37,577 bases of DNA, taken from contig JADGIZ010000038.1 of the NCBI GenBank assembly GCA_027604665.1, positions 1 to 37,577 on the forward strand, in the 5' to 3' direction. The DNA is from Polyrhizophydium stewartii. Lineage: Eukaryota; Chytridiomycota; Chytridiomycetes; Rhizophydiales. A program made the translations under genes and the position numbers. Below, piece after piece: positions 1-11,700 of this stretch. The first letter of the stretch is position 1. Every line of letters begins with the position of its first letter. The notes under the pieces were generated by a model. The model was not told where the DNA came from and searched no databases. It saw nothing but the letters and a program-made list of their open reading frames with translations.

Positions 1-1
1 G

Positions 2-2863
2 CCCAGCCCCGCTGCCGCGCTCCGGCCCCTCGCCGCGCCGGGCGCCTCGGCAGCGTCCACCAGCCCGCTCTCGTCGTCGCCGAGCGACTTTGGCCTGCCG
101 CCGCCCGCGTTCCCGCACCCCGGCCCGCCCGAGCGCAGCCGCCCGCCCCTGCAGCACCGCGCCGTCTCGAGGCGGCCGTCGTCCCAAACCTCCCCGCGCG
201 GCTGGACCCGCCTGCAGCCGCCCGCGATGCCCACGCAGCCGCAGCCGTGCTACGTCGCCGGCCTGCCCGACGAGCTGCTCGTGCACGTCTTTTCGAACCT
301 CGATGCCGACGAGATGGTGCGCTGCCGCTGCCGCTGCCGCCTGTGGTTGCGTGCGATGCGGCCGGCTGACCGCTCGCATCCAGCGGGCCGCGCTCGGCGT
401 CTGCCGCAGGTGGAAGAGCGTCATCTCCGACGACCACTGCTGGAAGCTGGCCCTGCGCAACTACTTTGGGTCGCTCCCGCTCAGGTTGGCTGCCGCCTGC
501 CGGCGTCCCGCGCGCCTCGTTGCCAGGCTGACCAAGGCTGCCCAGACGCGTTGCGCCGAGCAGCTGGCGCACTGAGTACCTGCGCCGCCTCGCCCTCGCA
601 AGGTGCGCTGCGGCGAGAGAGAATGCTCGACGCATGCCTCCACGCCTGCACCGCGCTGACGCCCCGCACCTGCAGGGCATGGCGTAAGAGCAAGCAGGGC
701 GTGCAATTCGAGCCCCGCATCGGACGCATCGACGAGATCTTTGTGGATAGCAACGAGAACCGTGTCTTTGTGGCCTCGCTCCAAAAGGGCATGGCCTCGA
801 TCCACAGCTCGGCAACGGGCCGCAGCGAGCGAGCCGCCGTTCATGCTTCCGATGACCAGTCGGCGCTCGAAGTCGGCGCTATCAAGATCGACAAGTGCGC
901 TCATATCCGCAGCCTGCTGTGCCAGTCCTGGCCTCCTTGGCTGACGTGACCCATGCCTGTCCGCCCCAGGATGCGAGTCGCGATTGGATATCTCACGGGG
1001 CAGGTTGCGCTCATGAGCAACATTCGCGATAAGCAGCGCTACTCCCGGCGAATGCTCAACGGCTTCCATCACGGTCCGGTCATCAGTCTTGCCTGGCTTC
1101 CTGGCGTCATGTCCCTGCTTCTTTCGGGATCCGTTGACGGCCAAATCCGCATTTGGGACGTCGACTCGGGCGAGTGTGTGCGCGTTCTGACCGGCGACGA
1201 CTCGCGCATCGTCCACATTGCGGTCGATCAGCACAATCACGTCGTTGCATCGACGGGTATGGGCAACTGTCTTGTCTGGGATATCGATCTGATGTCTCAT
1301 GTCGGCAGCGCGGACAAGCCTGGCTCGTCTCAGCCGCCGCAGCCAACCTTGGCACACGCACCTCACGTGCAGCCAGCGTACGGCGAGCCCCTGAAGCCCA
1401 GTCGCAGGATCAAGTGCTCCTCAACACCCATTACCCACTTTGTCTATGACCCAGCATCCTCCTGCGTCGCCATTGCCTCGGCCCCCGAGGCGCCGGCACA
1501 AACGCCTGGTCAGCAAGCATCGACGGTCCAGCTGCCTTTCAATGACACACGCGTGTCGCGCGTGTCGATCTGGAACGTCGCCACCGGGGCCGAGACTGTG
1601 AGCTGCACGGGGAGCGCTCTCGACTTTTCGATCACGTCTCTGCTCTGGGACCGACCCGGAAAAGGCCCCAGCCTATCGGGCTCTTCGACGCTTGTGTCTG
1701 GAAACGCGTCAGGCTCGGTGCGCATCTGGACCATCCCTGACTTGGCTCGAGCTGGCAACGTGCCCGAGTGTGTCCCAGAGTTGGTCAAGCCCGTCCGCAC
1801 GTTTGTCTCGCTGCATCTGGCTCCAATAACGGCGCTCTTTCTTGACGAGGCCAAGCTTGTCACGGCGTCGGGCGACGGCAAGATCAAGATCATCGACATC
1901 CTGACGGGCGAGATCCTTCGCCAATTAGCGATCAAGCTGTCGCGGTCACCATGGATGGACATGGACGACGAGAGCCACCAGAACGTGCGCTGCTTGTGGG
2001 CGTCGTCGCACACTCTCATCGCCACCGCCGGCGGCGCAGTCAAATTTTGGTCGTTCGAGCCAGGGTCGCTTGCGTCGACGCCGAACAAGAAGAAGCGCAA
2101 CAGCCGCGGCGCAACGCGCATGGGTAGCAGCAGCACGCTCGGCGGCTCCCGCGCAGGCCGCATCGGCTTCTCGCGCGAGGATCTTGTGGAGATCGACGAC
2201 GACGTCCACCAGATCCGCAGGGAGATTGACGCAGAGCGCACCGAGCTCGCTTTTATGCGCCATCAGTTCCGCGAGTTCAACGGGGCCGCAACGTCGGACA
2301 TGTCCGAAGAGGAGATGCTTCGCCTCGCGCTTCTGATGTCGGCCGACCAGCTCCAGGAGGACGAGCGCCGCCGCTCCATGTGGGGTCGGGCTCTGGACGC
2401 AAGCCCGCAAACGGCGCCGGTTGACGTCGCCACCGACACGGCCAACGACGCTGCGATTGCGGCGGCGCTTGCCGACTCGGCCTTCTCGCCGCCCCGCACC
2501 GCGAGATCCGCGACGCGGCCGATCCCCCGCTCCAGCTCGTCATCGGTCGCATCGAGCAGCCGCGCGGCCGCAGGCTCGGGCGGGGCGTCGAGTCAGGGCT
2601 CGTGGCAGCGCCGTCAGCGCGGGCAGCAGCCGCACAGGAGTGGCCGCCCGGCAGACGAATGGGACGAGGACGACGATGACGCCGATCAGTTCGGCGACAG
2701 CACGCTGGATCCCGAGCTGGCGCAGTACATCTCGCCAGGGATGCGTGGCGCCACGGGCCATGCTCTCGCCGCGTACATGGAGGATCTCGACCTCGACGCC
2801 CGCTCCGGCAGCGCGGGCAGCGCTGGCGCAGGCGCTCGCCGCCGCATCGGGGGCGGCTCCTAA
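2..2863 (+). CDS. F-box / WD40 / UIM protein, Ufo1/Pof10-like (5' partial)
   Basis: Probable substrate receptor of an SCF ubiquitin ligase. Frame-consistent exons are 2-316, 384-484, 546-602, 676-894 and 970-2863; the first is open to the window edge, so the true start lies upstream. Spliced exons 1-2 form an F-box (LPDELLVHVFSNLD, then CRRWKSVISDDHCWKLAL). Exon 5 carries WD40-like blades (DGQIRIWDVDSGECVRVL, SGNASGSVRIW, TASGDGKIKIIDILTGE, TAGGAVKFW). The C-terminal part is acidic and Ser/Arg-rich and holds two ubiquitin-interacting-motif-like segments, SEEEMLRLALLMSAD near 2300 and NDAAIAAALADSAF near 2448. The order F-box, WD40, UIM is that of yeast Ufo1, where the UIMs are known to control turnover of the F-box protein itself; that role here is inference. 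An ATG at 227 lies just before the F-box, but the open frame runs further upstream. I am confident in the family, less in a one-to-one Ufo1 orthologue. Confidence 0.85.
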
Positions 2864-2964
2864 ATCTGGCGTCGTGGATCTGGCGCGCCTCGCCATGACC
2901 AACAGCAGCCTTAAAAGCCGTCAGCCGGCGTCTCGCCCTTCCCATCGCACCCAGCCTCGCAAGC

Positions 2965-3213
2965 ATGGCCACCCCGCTCTCGATTGGAACGCCGTCGATT
3001 ACGTCCGCGCCGTCGAGCCTGCCGCCTCTCGATATTGTCACCCCCGAGGGCGGCATGTTCCCCGTCAGCACGCTCGAGCGGTCGCAGCTGTCTAACCACC
3101 TCGCCTTTGACAGACAGAGCGCCTTCCTGACCAAGAACAACTACATCTCGCCCACGGGCATGACGACGCGCACGGCCACGATGGCCATCTACGAGCGCCA
3201 CAACCTCCACTAA
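2965..3213 (+). CDS. Small unrecognised protein (82 aa)
   Basis: I do not recognise this open frame. It starts at an ATG preceded by gcaagc, 101 nt after the stop of the F-box gene, and ends with TAA 110 nt before the convergent stop of the acetyl-CoA transporter. The predicted protein begins with a Ser/Pro/Thr-rich stretch, then TPEGGMFPVSTLERSQLSNH and a tail with several Tyr and Asn residues (NNYISPTGMTTRTATMA). It has no signal peptide or membrane segment. Its composition looks more like real coding sequence than the Arg/Ala/Pro-rich shadow frames around it, and it fills the only gap between two convergent genes. It could be a short gene, the last exon of a longer one, or chance. Confidence 0.45.
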   Translation: MATPLSIGTPSITSAPSSLPPLDIVTPEGGMFPVSTLERSQLSNHLAFDRQSAFLTKNNYISPTGMTTRTATMAIYERHNLH

Positions 3214-3323
3214 AGCATCCCTATTGCATTCTCATCTCCACAGCCCCGGGCTGTATTCAAATGCGCTCGTAATGGAGCCAGTCCGCGGAGGCTGCAGAGT
3301 CCCCGCTGCCCTCCGGGAGTCGC

Positions 3324-5660
3324 CTATTCCTCGCCCTTGCTCTTGCCGTGGACCAGCCGCCACGTCCGCGCTGGGAGCACCTCGAGCTTGGAGATGGTGG
3401 GCTTGATGAAAAAGAGCAGTGTGGCGAGGCCGACCACGACGCAGGCAATGTTGACGGCGTAGTAGCCGTCTGCGCGCATCTCGCAGGTGCCGCCGAGCGC
3501 CGCGCACCGCTCCTTGGCGGGCTCGTCAAGGCACTTGATGGTCGCGCCAGAGGTCGCGTCGGCGACAGAGCACGGCGCGTCGGTGAACAGGTCGACGGCG
3601 GCAAAGATAAAGTACTTTGGCCACGTGCCGCCAAGGTTGCTGAGCGTATTCAGTAGCGTCATGTACGTGCCGCCTGCGTTGCTGCGGTCAGCACACCACC
3701 ATCGCCTGGCAGCCGGAGCGGCAGCCATGCCCGAGCGCAGAATTTACAACGCACCAATGGCAGGGTCGCTGATGCGGGTGAAGAAGCTGCCCATGCTGAC
3801 AAACTGCAGCGTGCTCATGAACGACGAGAAGACGATGCCGGCAATCACAACTGCAAAGAAGGACGGCGTGACGCCTGTGCTGGGCGTGTAGTACACCATG
3901 GCCATGCCGAGAACCGCAGCCAGCAGGCGGCCGTAAAAGGCAAATAGCCATGGTCGCAGTGGGCGTCGGCCGGCGCTCCACTTGGCGGCATAGTAACCAA
4001 ACACGATCTGCAGCGGGAAGTCGATGAGCACCTGCAGCGAGCCGTGTTAGCGTCCAGCGGCTCTGGCGCAAAATCGATGCCGAGCTGCGGCGCACCGCAA
4101 GCGCAAGGTCCTCCTTGCTGAATCCTCGCTCGAGCAGCTTGAGTCCCGTGATGGCGTCGTTGGCCATGAAGCCAAGCTTGGCAACCAGCATGACTACAAT
4201 AAACTCCTTCATCTCTGCGAGCCAGCCAAAGGTCAGAGCCGGTAGTGCAACACACCACGCGCGTAAACGAGGAAGCTATCTTACGCGGCATCATGCAAAT
4301 GCGCGCCATGGTTTTGTAGACCTCTTTGATGTCGTCAACATCAGAAAAGTCGCTGGTCTCCTTCTGGAAAAACACAAGCCACGCGTTGCAGATCATGAAG
4401 ATGATTCCCCAGAACTGGATGAACGGTCCGAGCTGGATGATGCCGACGTCGAGCGGGGTCGAGCGCAGATACCTGTTGCTGTGGTACGTTGTGAGGGGGG
4501 CGGCATTGCAAAATCGGCGCTGTCCGAGTCGCTTCATCCAGCCACCAACGGACGCACCATAGCTCGGGCGAGTTGAGCGCCAGGAAGATCGTGAACGACA
4601 TGAAGTAGCCGGTGTTGAGTCCAATTGTCTGGGCTGTTCAGCGCGGTCAGCGCGTGAATGCACTCGTGGACGATTGCTGTCGGCAGCCGCCGCACCTGTC
4701 GAGGCATATGTCTGCGTTGTGCGTCAGCGCCACCAACCGCGCAGCTGAGAGCTCGCTCGTCCAGTCTCACCTTGTTGTCCTCGTGGAGCAGCGTCAAGGC
4801 CCAGCCGTCCACAGCAATGTCTGCCAGGTGGGATCGCGGGCGATCAGCATCAGCACCAGATCGCCGAACGGCGCACGCAGCCGAGCACGAGGCCCACCTT
4901 GGGTCGCGCACAGAAGCACCATTGCCGTGAAGACGATCGCGAGGGTGCCGACGGGGATTTTGTCTTGTGCGAGCATACCGTCGATGCGGCTTCCGAGGAC
5001 GATGAGGGTGATGCCTAGGATCGCCTGGATGGGCACAATCCACGACTTGCGCCTGCCGAGCGACTTGATGAACGTCGAGTCGACGATCGGCGACCACAGC
5101 AGCTGCGCGCGCGGAGCAACGTCAGTGGCGGGCGGGCTGGTGGGGCATACGGCCCTGGGTGCGCTCGCCAAAGCACTGGAGCTCGCGGTCGCAGGCTTGA
5201 AGCCTGTGGAACGCGCGCCATCCGTACCTTGAGCGAGTACGGATACGACGACAGCGAGAACAGCGCCAGGTCGCCGTATCCGAGCTTGGCCTTGAGCAGG
5301 AACGGGACGCTGCCCATGGAGAGGCCGAGCGGTACACCCTGCAGCAGGTCTACGGCGCGCGCGCACGCGCATGGTCGCGCCGCATGCGGCGTCCCGGGAC
5401 GGCGGTCAGCGCCAGCCACGTGGGTTGTCGCCGAGTCGCACCAGAACCCCACAGAGAAGCGCCAGCAGCGCAATGTTGCCGTAGTCGCGGCTGAGCGGCA
5501 CGCGGCGGGCCGCAGGCGCAGCCGCCGCGGCGTCGGCCTTGCCGGCTGCGGGGCCTGCAAGCGGAACGTCCTCGGAGCCGCTGTCGCTGGGCACGTCGTC
5601 GGGTTCACGGCCCAGCAGCGCCTCACGCCCCTCGCTCGTTCTGCGCTGCCTCGATTCCAT
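3324..5660 (-). CDS. Acetyl-CoA transporter (SLC33A1/AT-1 family)
   Basis: Multipass transporter of the major facilitator superfamily; family members import acetyl-CoA into the ER/Golgi lumen for acetylation reactions there. It starts at ATG 5660 (MESRQRRTSEGREALLG) and stops at TAG 3324-3326, with about eight short introns. In order one reads a hydrophilic N-terminus with DYGNIALLALLCGVLVRL, then LLQGVPLGLSMGSVPFLL, LLWSPIVDSTFIKSLGRRKSW, DIAVDGWALTLL, DVGIIQLGPFIQFWG, EMKEFIVVMLVAKLGFMAND and DAITGLKLLERGFSKEDLA. Near the end are ISDPAIG, then across an intron GTYMTLLNTLSNLGG, then a cysteine-rich loop and a last membrane span. These are family hallmarks. The first intron follows GDNP near 5412. 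The gene shares its strand with CEP290 and lies 64 nt downstream of the CEP290 stop. Confidence 0.93.
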
Positions 5661-5724
5661 CTGGTCGGGAAACCTCGGGCGGTGCAGCGAGGTGTCCTAC
5701 CGGTGTCCCCGCGCACCGCCGCTT

Positions 5725-8700
5725 TCATTGCCCGCGCAGCTGCTTTAGCTGCTCCTCGTACATCACATTCAGGCGCATGCACTCGCGGAAGTTGTACTTG
5801 AGATCCTCGAGCTCCTCGGCCACGGCCGGATCTGCTGCGTGCTCCTCAAGCGTGTCTGCAGTCAGCCGTGGGTCAGCACTGCGCGCGCAGCTGCTCGGCG
5901 GTGTTCACGCTCAAACCTCGGAGCTCCTTGTTCTCGGACTCGAGCCTGGCGATGCGCTCGAGCGCGGCCTTGAGGTCGCCACTGGGGCCATCACTCTTGC
6001 CGCGCGCCAGATCTTGCTGCGCAACCGCGAGCGAGAGTTTGTTCGCCCTGGCCATCCACATCTCGAGCTGGCTCCGCCTGAACGTCAGCCATGAAATGCA
6101 ATTGAAACATAGACACATTGCTGGACTTGCCTCGCGCGACAACCGCCGATTCTCTGAAGCCAGCCGTGACTGCTCGCTCGCGTCAGGCTGAAGCAGCTTC
6201 TGGATTGCGGCCTCCTTCTCGTCAAGTTGTCGTTGCTGGAGCGAGTCACGCCGTGTCAGCTTGGTGGTTTCGACTTTCCACATCTGTAATCCGCCGTCTC
6301 ACCATACTGACAACGCGCTCCTTGAGCTCGATGAGCTCCTTTTCGATATCGAGCGGCACATCGATTCCGCCCAGCGCCTTGCGAAGCGATATGACCTCCT
6401 TCATCAACTGCTGCTTGGAAACGTTGAGCTCCTCAATCTTTGCGAGGTTGGTTTTGTTGCGCTCGACCTCTCGTCGCAGCGCCTTGCGCGTGCGGGCATT
6501 TTCAGACTCGATCCTGCGTGTAGCAGCGTCAGCTCGCTTCAATCACCCAAAGTGGCTTGGCAAGGCCCCTCATTAACGCGATGCTGTCGCGACACACCTA
6601 GAAATCTTCTCGCCCGCTGCATCGGCGTCCTTGTACTTTTCCTCCATCTCGGAAAGCTCCTTGCGTGCCCGCTTGAGCTCGGCGACAACCTCGTTGTGTT
6701 TTGAGGCGATCACCGAGTTTTTGCGCATGTGCTCGTTGTCGGCGCGCAGTTTCTCGGCGGTGCTCGTCAGATGCTCGATAACGGCAACCAGTTCGGCAGC
6801 CGGCTTGGCAGCCAGAGTCTTGAGCATTTCTGGAGATGCCTGCAAGGGGCCGACGCCCTGCATGCTTGAATCGAGTTGCTAAATCCAACGAGTTAACATC
6901 ATGCGTCCAGCTGATGCGCATGCGCAATCAGGCCACCAGCAGCTTACGCGTTCAAGCTCGGCGACTCGCACTTGAAGCTTGTGTGCGAGCGCAGCTGAGC
7001 GCTCGCTCTCAAACCTGGACGCAACAAGTGCTGTCTCTGCCTTGATCTTGCCGTTCTCCGTTTGAGAAAGCTTATCCTGATGGAGCGCGGGACTGAGAAT
7101 GAGCCGGCCAAGCATGTTCGAGCCTGTGATTACATCAGAGCATGCTCACCATCAACGAGCGGACGCGCTCCTCCAAAGTGATGACGATTCCTGCAGGAAC
7201 GCCCGAGCGCGAATCGGCTTGCTGCTGCTGTGGCTCGGCAACCTCGCCAAATGCAGCACCACTTCTGCGCAGCTGCTCGTTGAGCTCCTCGAGTGTTGCG
7301 ACCTTGGCTTCGAGCTGATTTATCCGCGCTGCCTTCTCCATTGTGTCTTGCGTCAATGTGAGATGATCCCGCTGGAGTGCATCCCGTCAGCGACTGATGC
7401 CGCGTGGAATCGTGCGGTGGCGCGGTGGTTACCATCTGCGATTCGACCAAAGTCTCGAGCTGTCGCAGTTTGGCGGTTGTCTCTGCAGCATCGCTCGACG
7501 GCTTTGTCTGCGCATTGTCGCGAGATGGCTCTGAATCGATGTTCCAGCCGTCCTTCAAAAGCCTCTGCCGCATCGTCTGCATCTTCTGCGTTACCGTAGA
7601 TAGCTTGCTTTGTAGGCGCAGTCGCTCATCCTCGGAACGGCTGAGCGATTGCTTGATTGCATCGACGCTCGTTTGCAGCTGCTCGCATGCTGCCGTCTGC
7701 ACACATTCCGCGGGATTTTGTGTCAATACGTAAATCGAAACTGCTGTCGACATTTTGCATCTAACCTTCTCGCTGAGCTTCTTCTTGAGCGACTCGACTC
7801 TGCGGATATATTTTTTCTCGAGCTCCCATTTGTAGCTCGCTGGCATTGGTGTGATCCGCAGATGTGAGCGCAGGCTCACAGAAGAACAATTCGTGGTATT
7901 TCACGCACCTTGCGCGGCTTCCGACGCTCCGATCAGGCCACCTGTACCGCCCGTGTCGTGCACCGACCCCTGCGCGAGCTTTCGCGGTAAGGCAGGCTCG
8001 TTGCCGAGCTCGGTTGCTTGCGGTTTGCCAGATGGGGCAGCTGCATCGGTGGCTGCTCCAGACGAATGCAGCGTGGTGGCATTTCCGTCTGCAGGCGATG
8101 CAGTCACTGCTGCCGCTGCAGAGGCAGCCGCCGCGGCTGCGTCAGCTTCGTTCACCATCTTGTGCAGTCGCGCGTTCTCTGAGCTCTTTTCAAGCATCTC
8201 CTTCTCTTTGCGAGCTGCACGTCATTCTAGTCAGAGACTCGAGCATTTGGCGTCGCCAAGCCGTCACGTTTGAAATCCCACCCAGCTCGTCCGAAACGCG
8301 CTTTAGATCCACAGCAAGCTCGGATTCCTCCTTCTTGTGCGAGTCAATGACCGCCGCCATGCTGCAGTAAATCGGTCAGATAAACAAAGCAGCGGGACAG
8401 ATATCAAGCGAAACAGACCGTTTGATTTTAGCCTCGAGTTGCATGATCTTTGACGTGAGCTCGCTGGTTTTGGACTCGAGTTGGTCCTGGAACGACAGGC
8501 TGCAGGTCGCAGTCAGCGCTCGCTCAATAAATTTGCAATTCTACTTTTCCCATACTTGTCGTTGGACTGCCGGATCTTGGCCTCGGCCAGGTCTTTCGCA
8601 GACTGCATGATCTGGGCCTTGAGCTGCGTGTGCGCGATCAAGGTCAGCTAAACCGTCTGCCGCGTTTTGTGCCGAGTGCGCCAAAATACGATGCACCTTC

Positions 8701-11700
8701 GTGATCGCCTTGTTGAGCGTGCTGATCTTGGTTTCCCGCTCCTCAACATCGGCCTCGAGTCGCCGGACGGTGTCGGACAGGTCCTTGGGCTGGGGATGCG
8801 ACGCAATCTCGCGCAGCGATTCAATCTCGGCCATAACCCCATCAAGCTCCGATTGCTGCGCGTGGGCGTCAGTCCTTGCATTGCTGTTATCAGTTAGTAA
8901 CACTGCAAGTCCGGACCTTTGATGCGAGTGCCTCGTCCTTTTCGGAAACAGCCTCGTGCAGCCGTGCAATCTCGGCTTCCAGCGCCTTCTTCTCCTTTGC
9001 CGCATCCTCCTCGATCGCGGCCATCCGCCTCTGCAGCTCGGAAAGGGCTTGTTCCTGCATGCCTCTGCTTCAGCAACAGACTTCCGTAGGCTCGAGCACG
9101 ATAGATTCACCTTGGCACGGAGAAGCTTCTCCATTTCCTGCATCGCGTCTTGCTCACGCTCTCTGCATTGCGCGTCAGCCGACAGTGCTCGTTTTGCCGG
9201 AAATGATCAAGTCGGGCGACTCACATCTCCCGCTGTCCAGTCGGTGGCGCAAGATCAGGAACTTTGACGGCACGGCTGATCTGCTGCGACCTGAGCTCGT
9301 CGATCACAGCAGCGCTCTTTTCCAGCTCCGCGCGGTGCGCCTTGTTCTGTTCAGCGACTTCTGCGCGCACCGACTTGATCATGTCTCGGTACTTTTGCAC
9401 GAGGGCTTCCTTTTGGGTAATCTGGCGCTGCAGCGACTCAATCATGCTCTTTGCGACCTTGATTGCATCGGACTCGCGTTCGCGCGCGATTTCAAAGACG
9501 GTCATATCTGCGGGCAAATGGCGCTGTGTCGGAAACAAGCTGCTGCGTGCCATTGGCGACAGAGACTTACCGATCGCAAGCGCTGTTTCGGTCTTCTTCG
9601 CATGCGACTCGGCGTCAGTTTTGGCCATTGTAAGCTGCATTCCGATCAAGTCCGAGTCCTTCTTCAGAATCTGGCCCGAGAGAGTTTGAATCTGCTGCTT
9701 GAGCGAAGCATTCTCGGTTTCGATCTGCGCGAGCTTGATGGTCTGTGCCTTGACTGCTTGGCTACGCTCGACCAGAAGCCGAAGTGCTGTTTCAAGCTGC
9801 TGGCCGATTGGCAAAGTCCGATCCGGCAGCATGCCTTTCAGCTGCGATGAGCCAGATGTCAGAGGCGCCACGCTTTCACCGAATGCTCCTGAGGGCAGGG
9901 CCAGCGAGCTCGCACCTCGGATCCGCTGGATGATTGGAAGATCTGGTCGCGCTCCTCTTCGTACTTCTCGATCGTCGCCTCGAGCTCGCCCTGCCGCATC
10001 TCCCACTCGAGCTGGTGCTCTTCGTGGTCGTTTTGCATGAGCACAATGCACTCCTCGAGCTCGGTGACGCGTGCTTGCGCAGCGTTTCGGTCGCGCATGG
10101 CCACATCCGCCGTTATCTGTAGTTGTCCGCACTCTTTCTTGACCTTGAGAAGCTCAATCTGAGCCGCGAGCATCTTGTTATGCCATACGGCAACTCGGCG
10201 CTGCGCGCCGGTCGTATCCCGCAGCGCAGATATCAGCTCCTCCTGCTCGCCAAGCCGCACAAGGGCACCATCGAGCTTGACTGAAGGTGGCATGTGAGCG
10301 AGAGCGCCGTGTGCGAAACGCTGCCTCTATACGACGCCTCACACTCAATCTGCTGCTTCTCGGCTTGCAACTGCACAAGATCAGACTCAAGTGCGCGCTT
10401 TCGATCATCAAGCGTCCGCAGCATACCGCATGCGCGCTGAAATCCAAAGAGTCAGCGGGACACGCCCACTTGCCGCCAAGGCGCAGAGCATCTCAAGCTT
10501 TGAGCCCACCTCGTGCTTGCTGATGAGTACCATTCCTGCGAGCTTGAGACGCAGCTCGGACATGTTCTTGTGTACAAGACGCACTCGCGCTTTTGTGTCC
10601 ATCCGCAAATTGAACATGAGCCTGTCCCGCTCGTCTCGAGCCTGCTCCATCTGCAGCAGGCTTGTTTCCAAGCGGAGGCACTTTGCGCCAAGCGCCTCGA
10701 GCTTTCGCAGCGCCACTGCCTCGCTCATCTGCAGTGCAAGAATATGGTGATGCAGCTTGCCAATGATCAGCTTGTCATCGTCTTCCATTTGCAGCTCTTG
10801 AACAGCCGCGCGCAAGATCGCCTTTTCCTTCTCGTCCGACTTGCGAAGGCTGTCCAGGTCAGACACTTGCGTAACCGCGAGATCAGCAAGGTCCTTGTCT
10901 GCCGTGCTCGAGTGAGTTTACAAACGGATTATGCGCAAAGTATGCGGTCGCTCCTACATTTTTGCACCTCAGCGCGCATCTCAGACAGCTCGGTTTGGAG
11001 CGCGCGCATGCTCTCGAGGGTCCGTGCATTCTCCTCGCCAGTCGCACCGCCCTGGTTTTCGTCAGCCGCGAACGCATCAGCGTGCGCTGCAGATAGGAAA
11101 TACTCACTGCATATCTGTTTTGCAGCTCGAGGAGCTCGTCTTGGACGCGGATCGTCTCGTCCTTGGCCTCAAGGTAGCTTTTGTCTGCGCCGTCGAGCCG
11201 GCGTCGCATCTGCGCGATGCATTGCCATCAGAAAGGGCATAATGCCAGCAGCTCTGCAGGCAAGGTGGTTTCAAAATGCACCTCGGCTTCAAGTGACTCG
11301 AGTGTCTTGACTTTCGCATCGGCCAGCTTGCTCCGCGTTTCAAGCACCTGAACCTGCGCTTGCAGGGACGCAATTGTATGGCGGTCGCTTTGCTTGTCGC
11401 CTTCCGATGCCGCGCCTTCAAAAACGCGCAGCTTTGCGCGAGCCTCCTCAAGCTGCAGAGTGAGACTCTCGACATTCTGCTTAAGCCGCACAACGTCGTT
11501 TCGCGCTGATTCCTGGTCGGCGCGGTGCTCTATCCAGTCTCGCTCGCGATCCAGCAGCAGCCGAGTCTTTGCTGTCTGTGCCTCGAGCCTGTTTGACAGC
11601 AGCGCGTGCTGCGAGGCAGGCACGGAATCCGCAAGCATACTCTCAAGGCTCTCGATCCTTGCTTCGTCCTCGCGCTTGCGCCGGTGCAGACGCAGGATTG

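Noticed and set aside
8876..9850. Long plus-strand open frame (324 aa) inside CEP290
   Set aside because: It is antisense to a region with clear CEP290 co-linearity, and its composition is that of a reverse-complemented coiled coil (Leu/His/Arg-rich).
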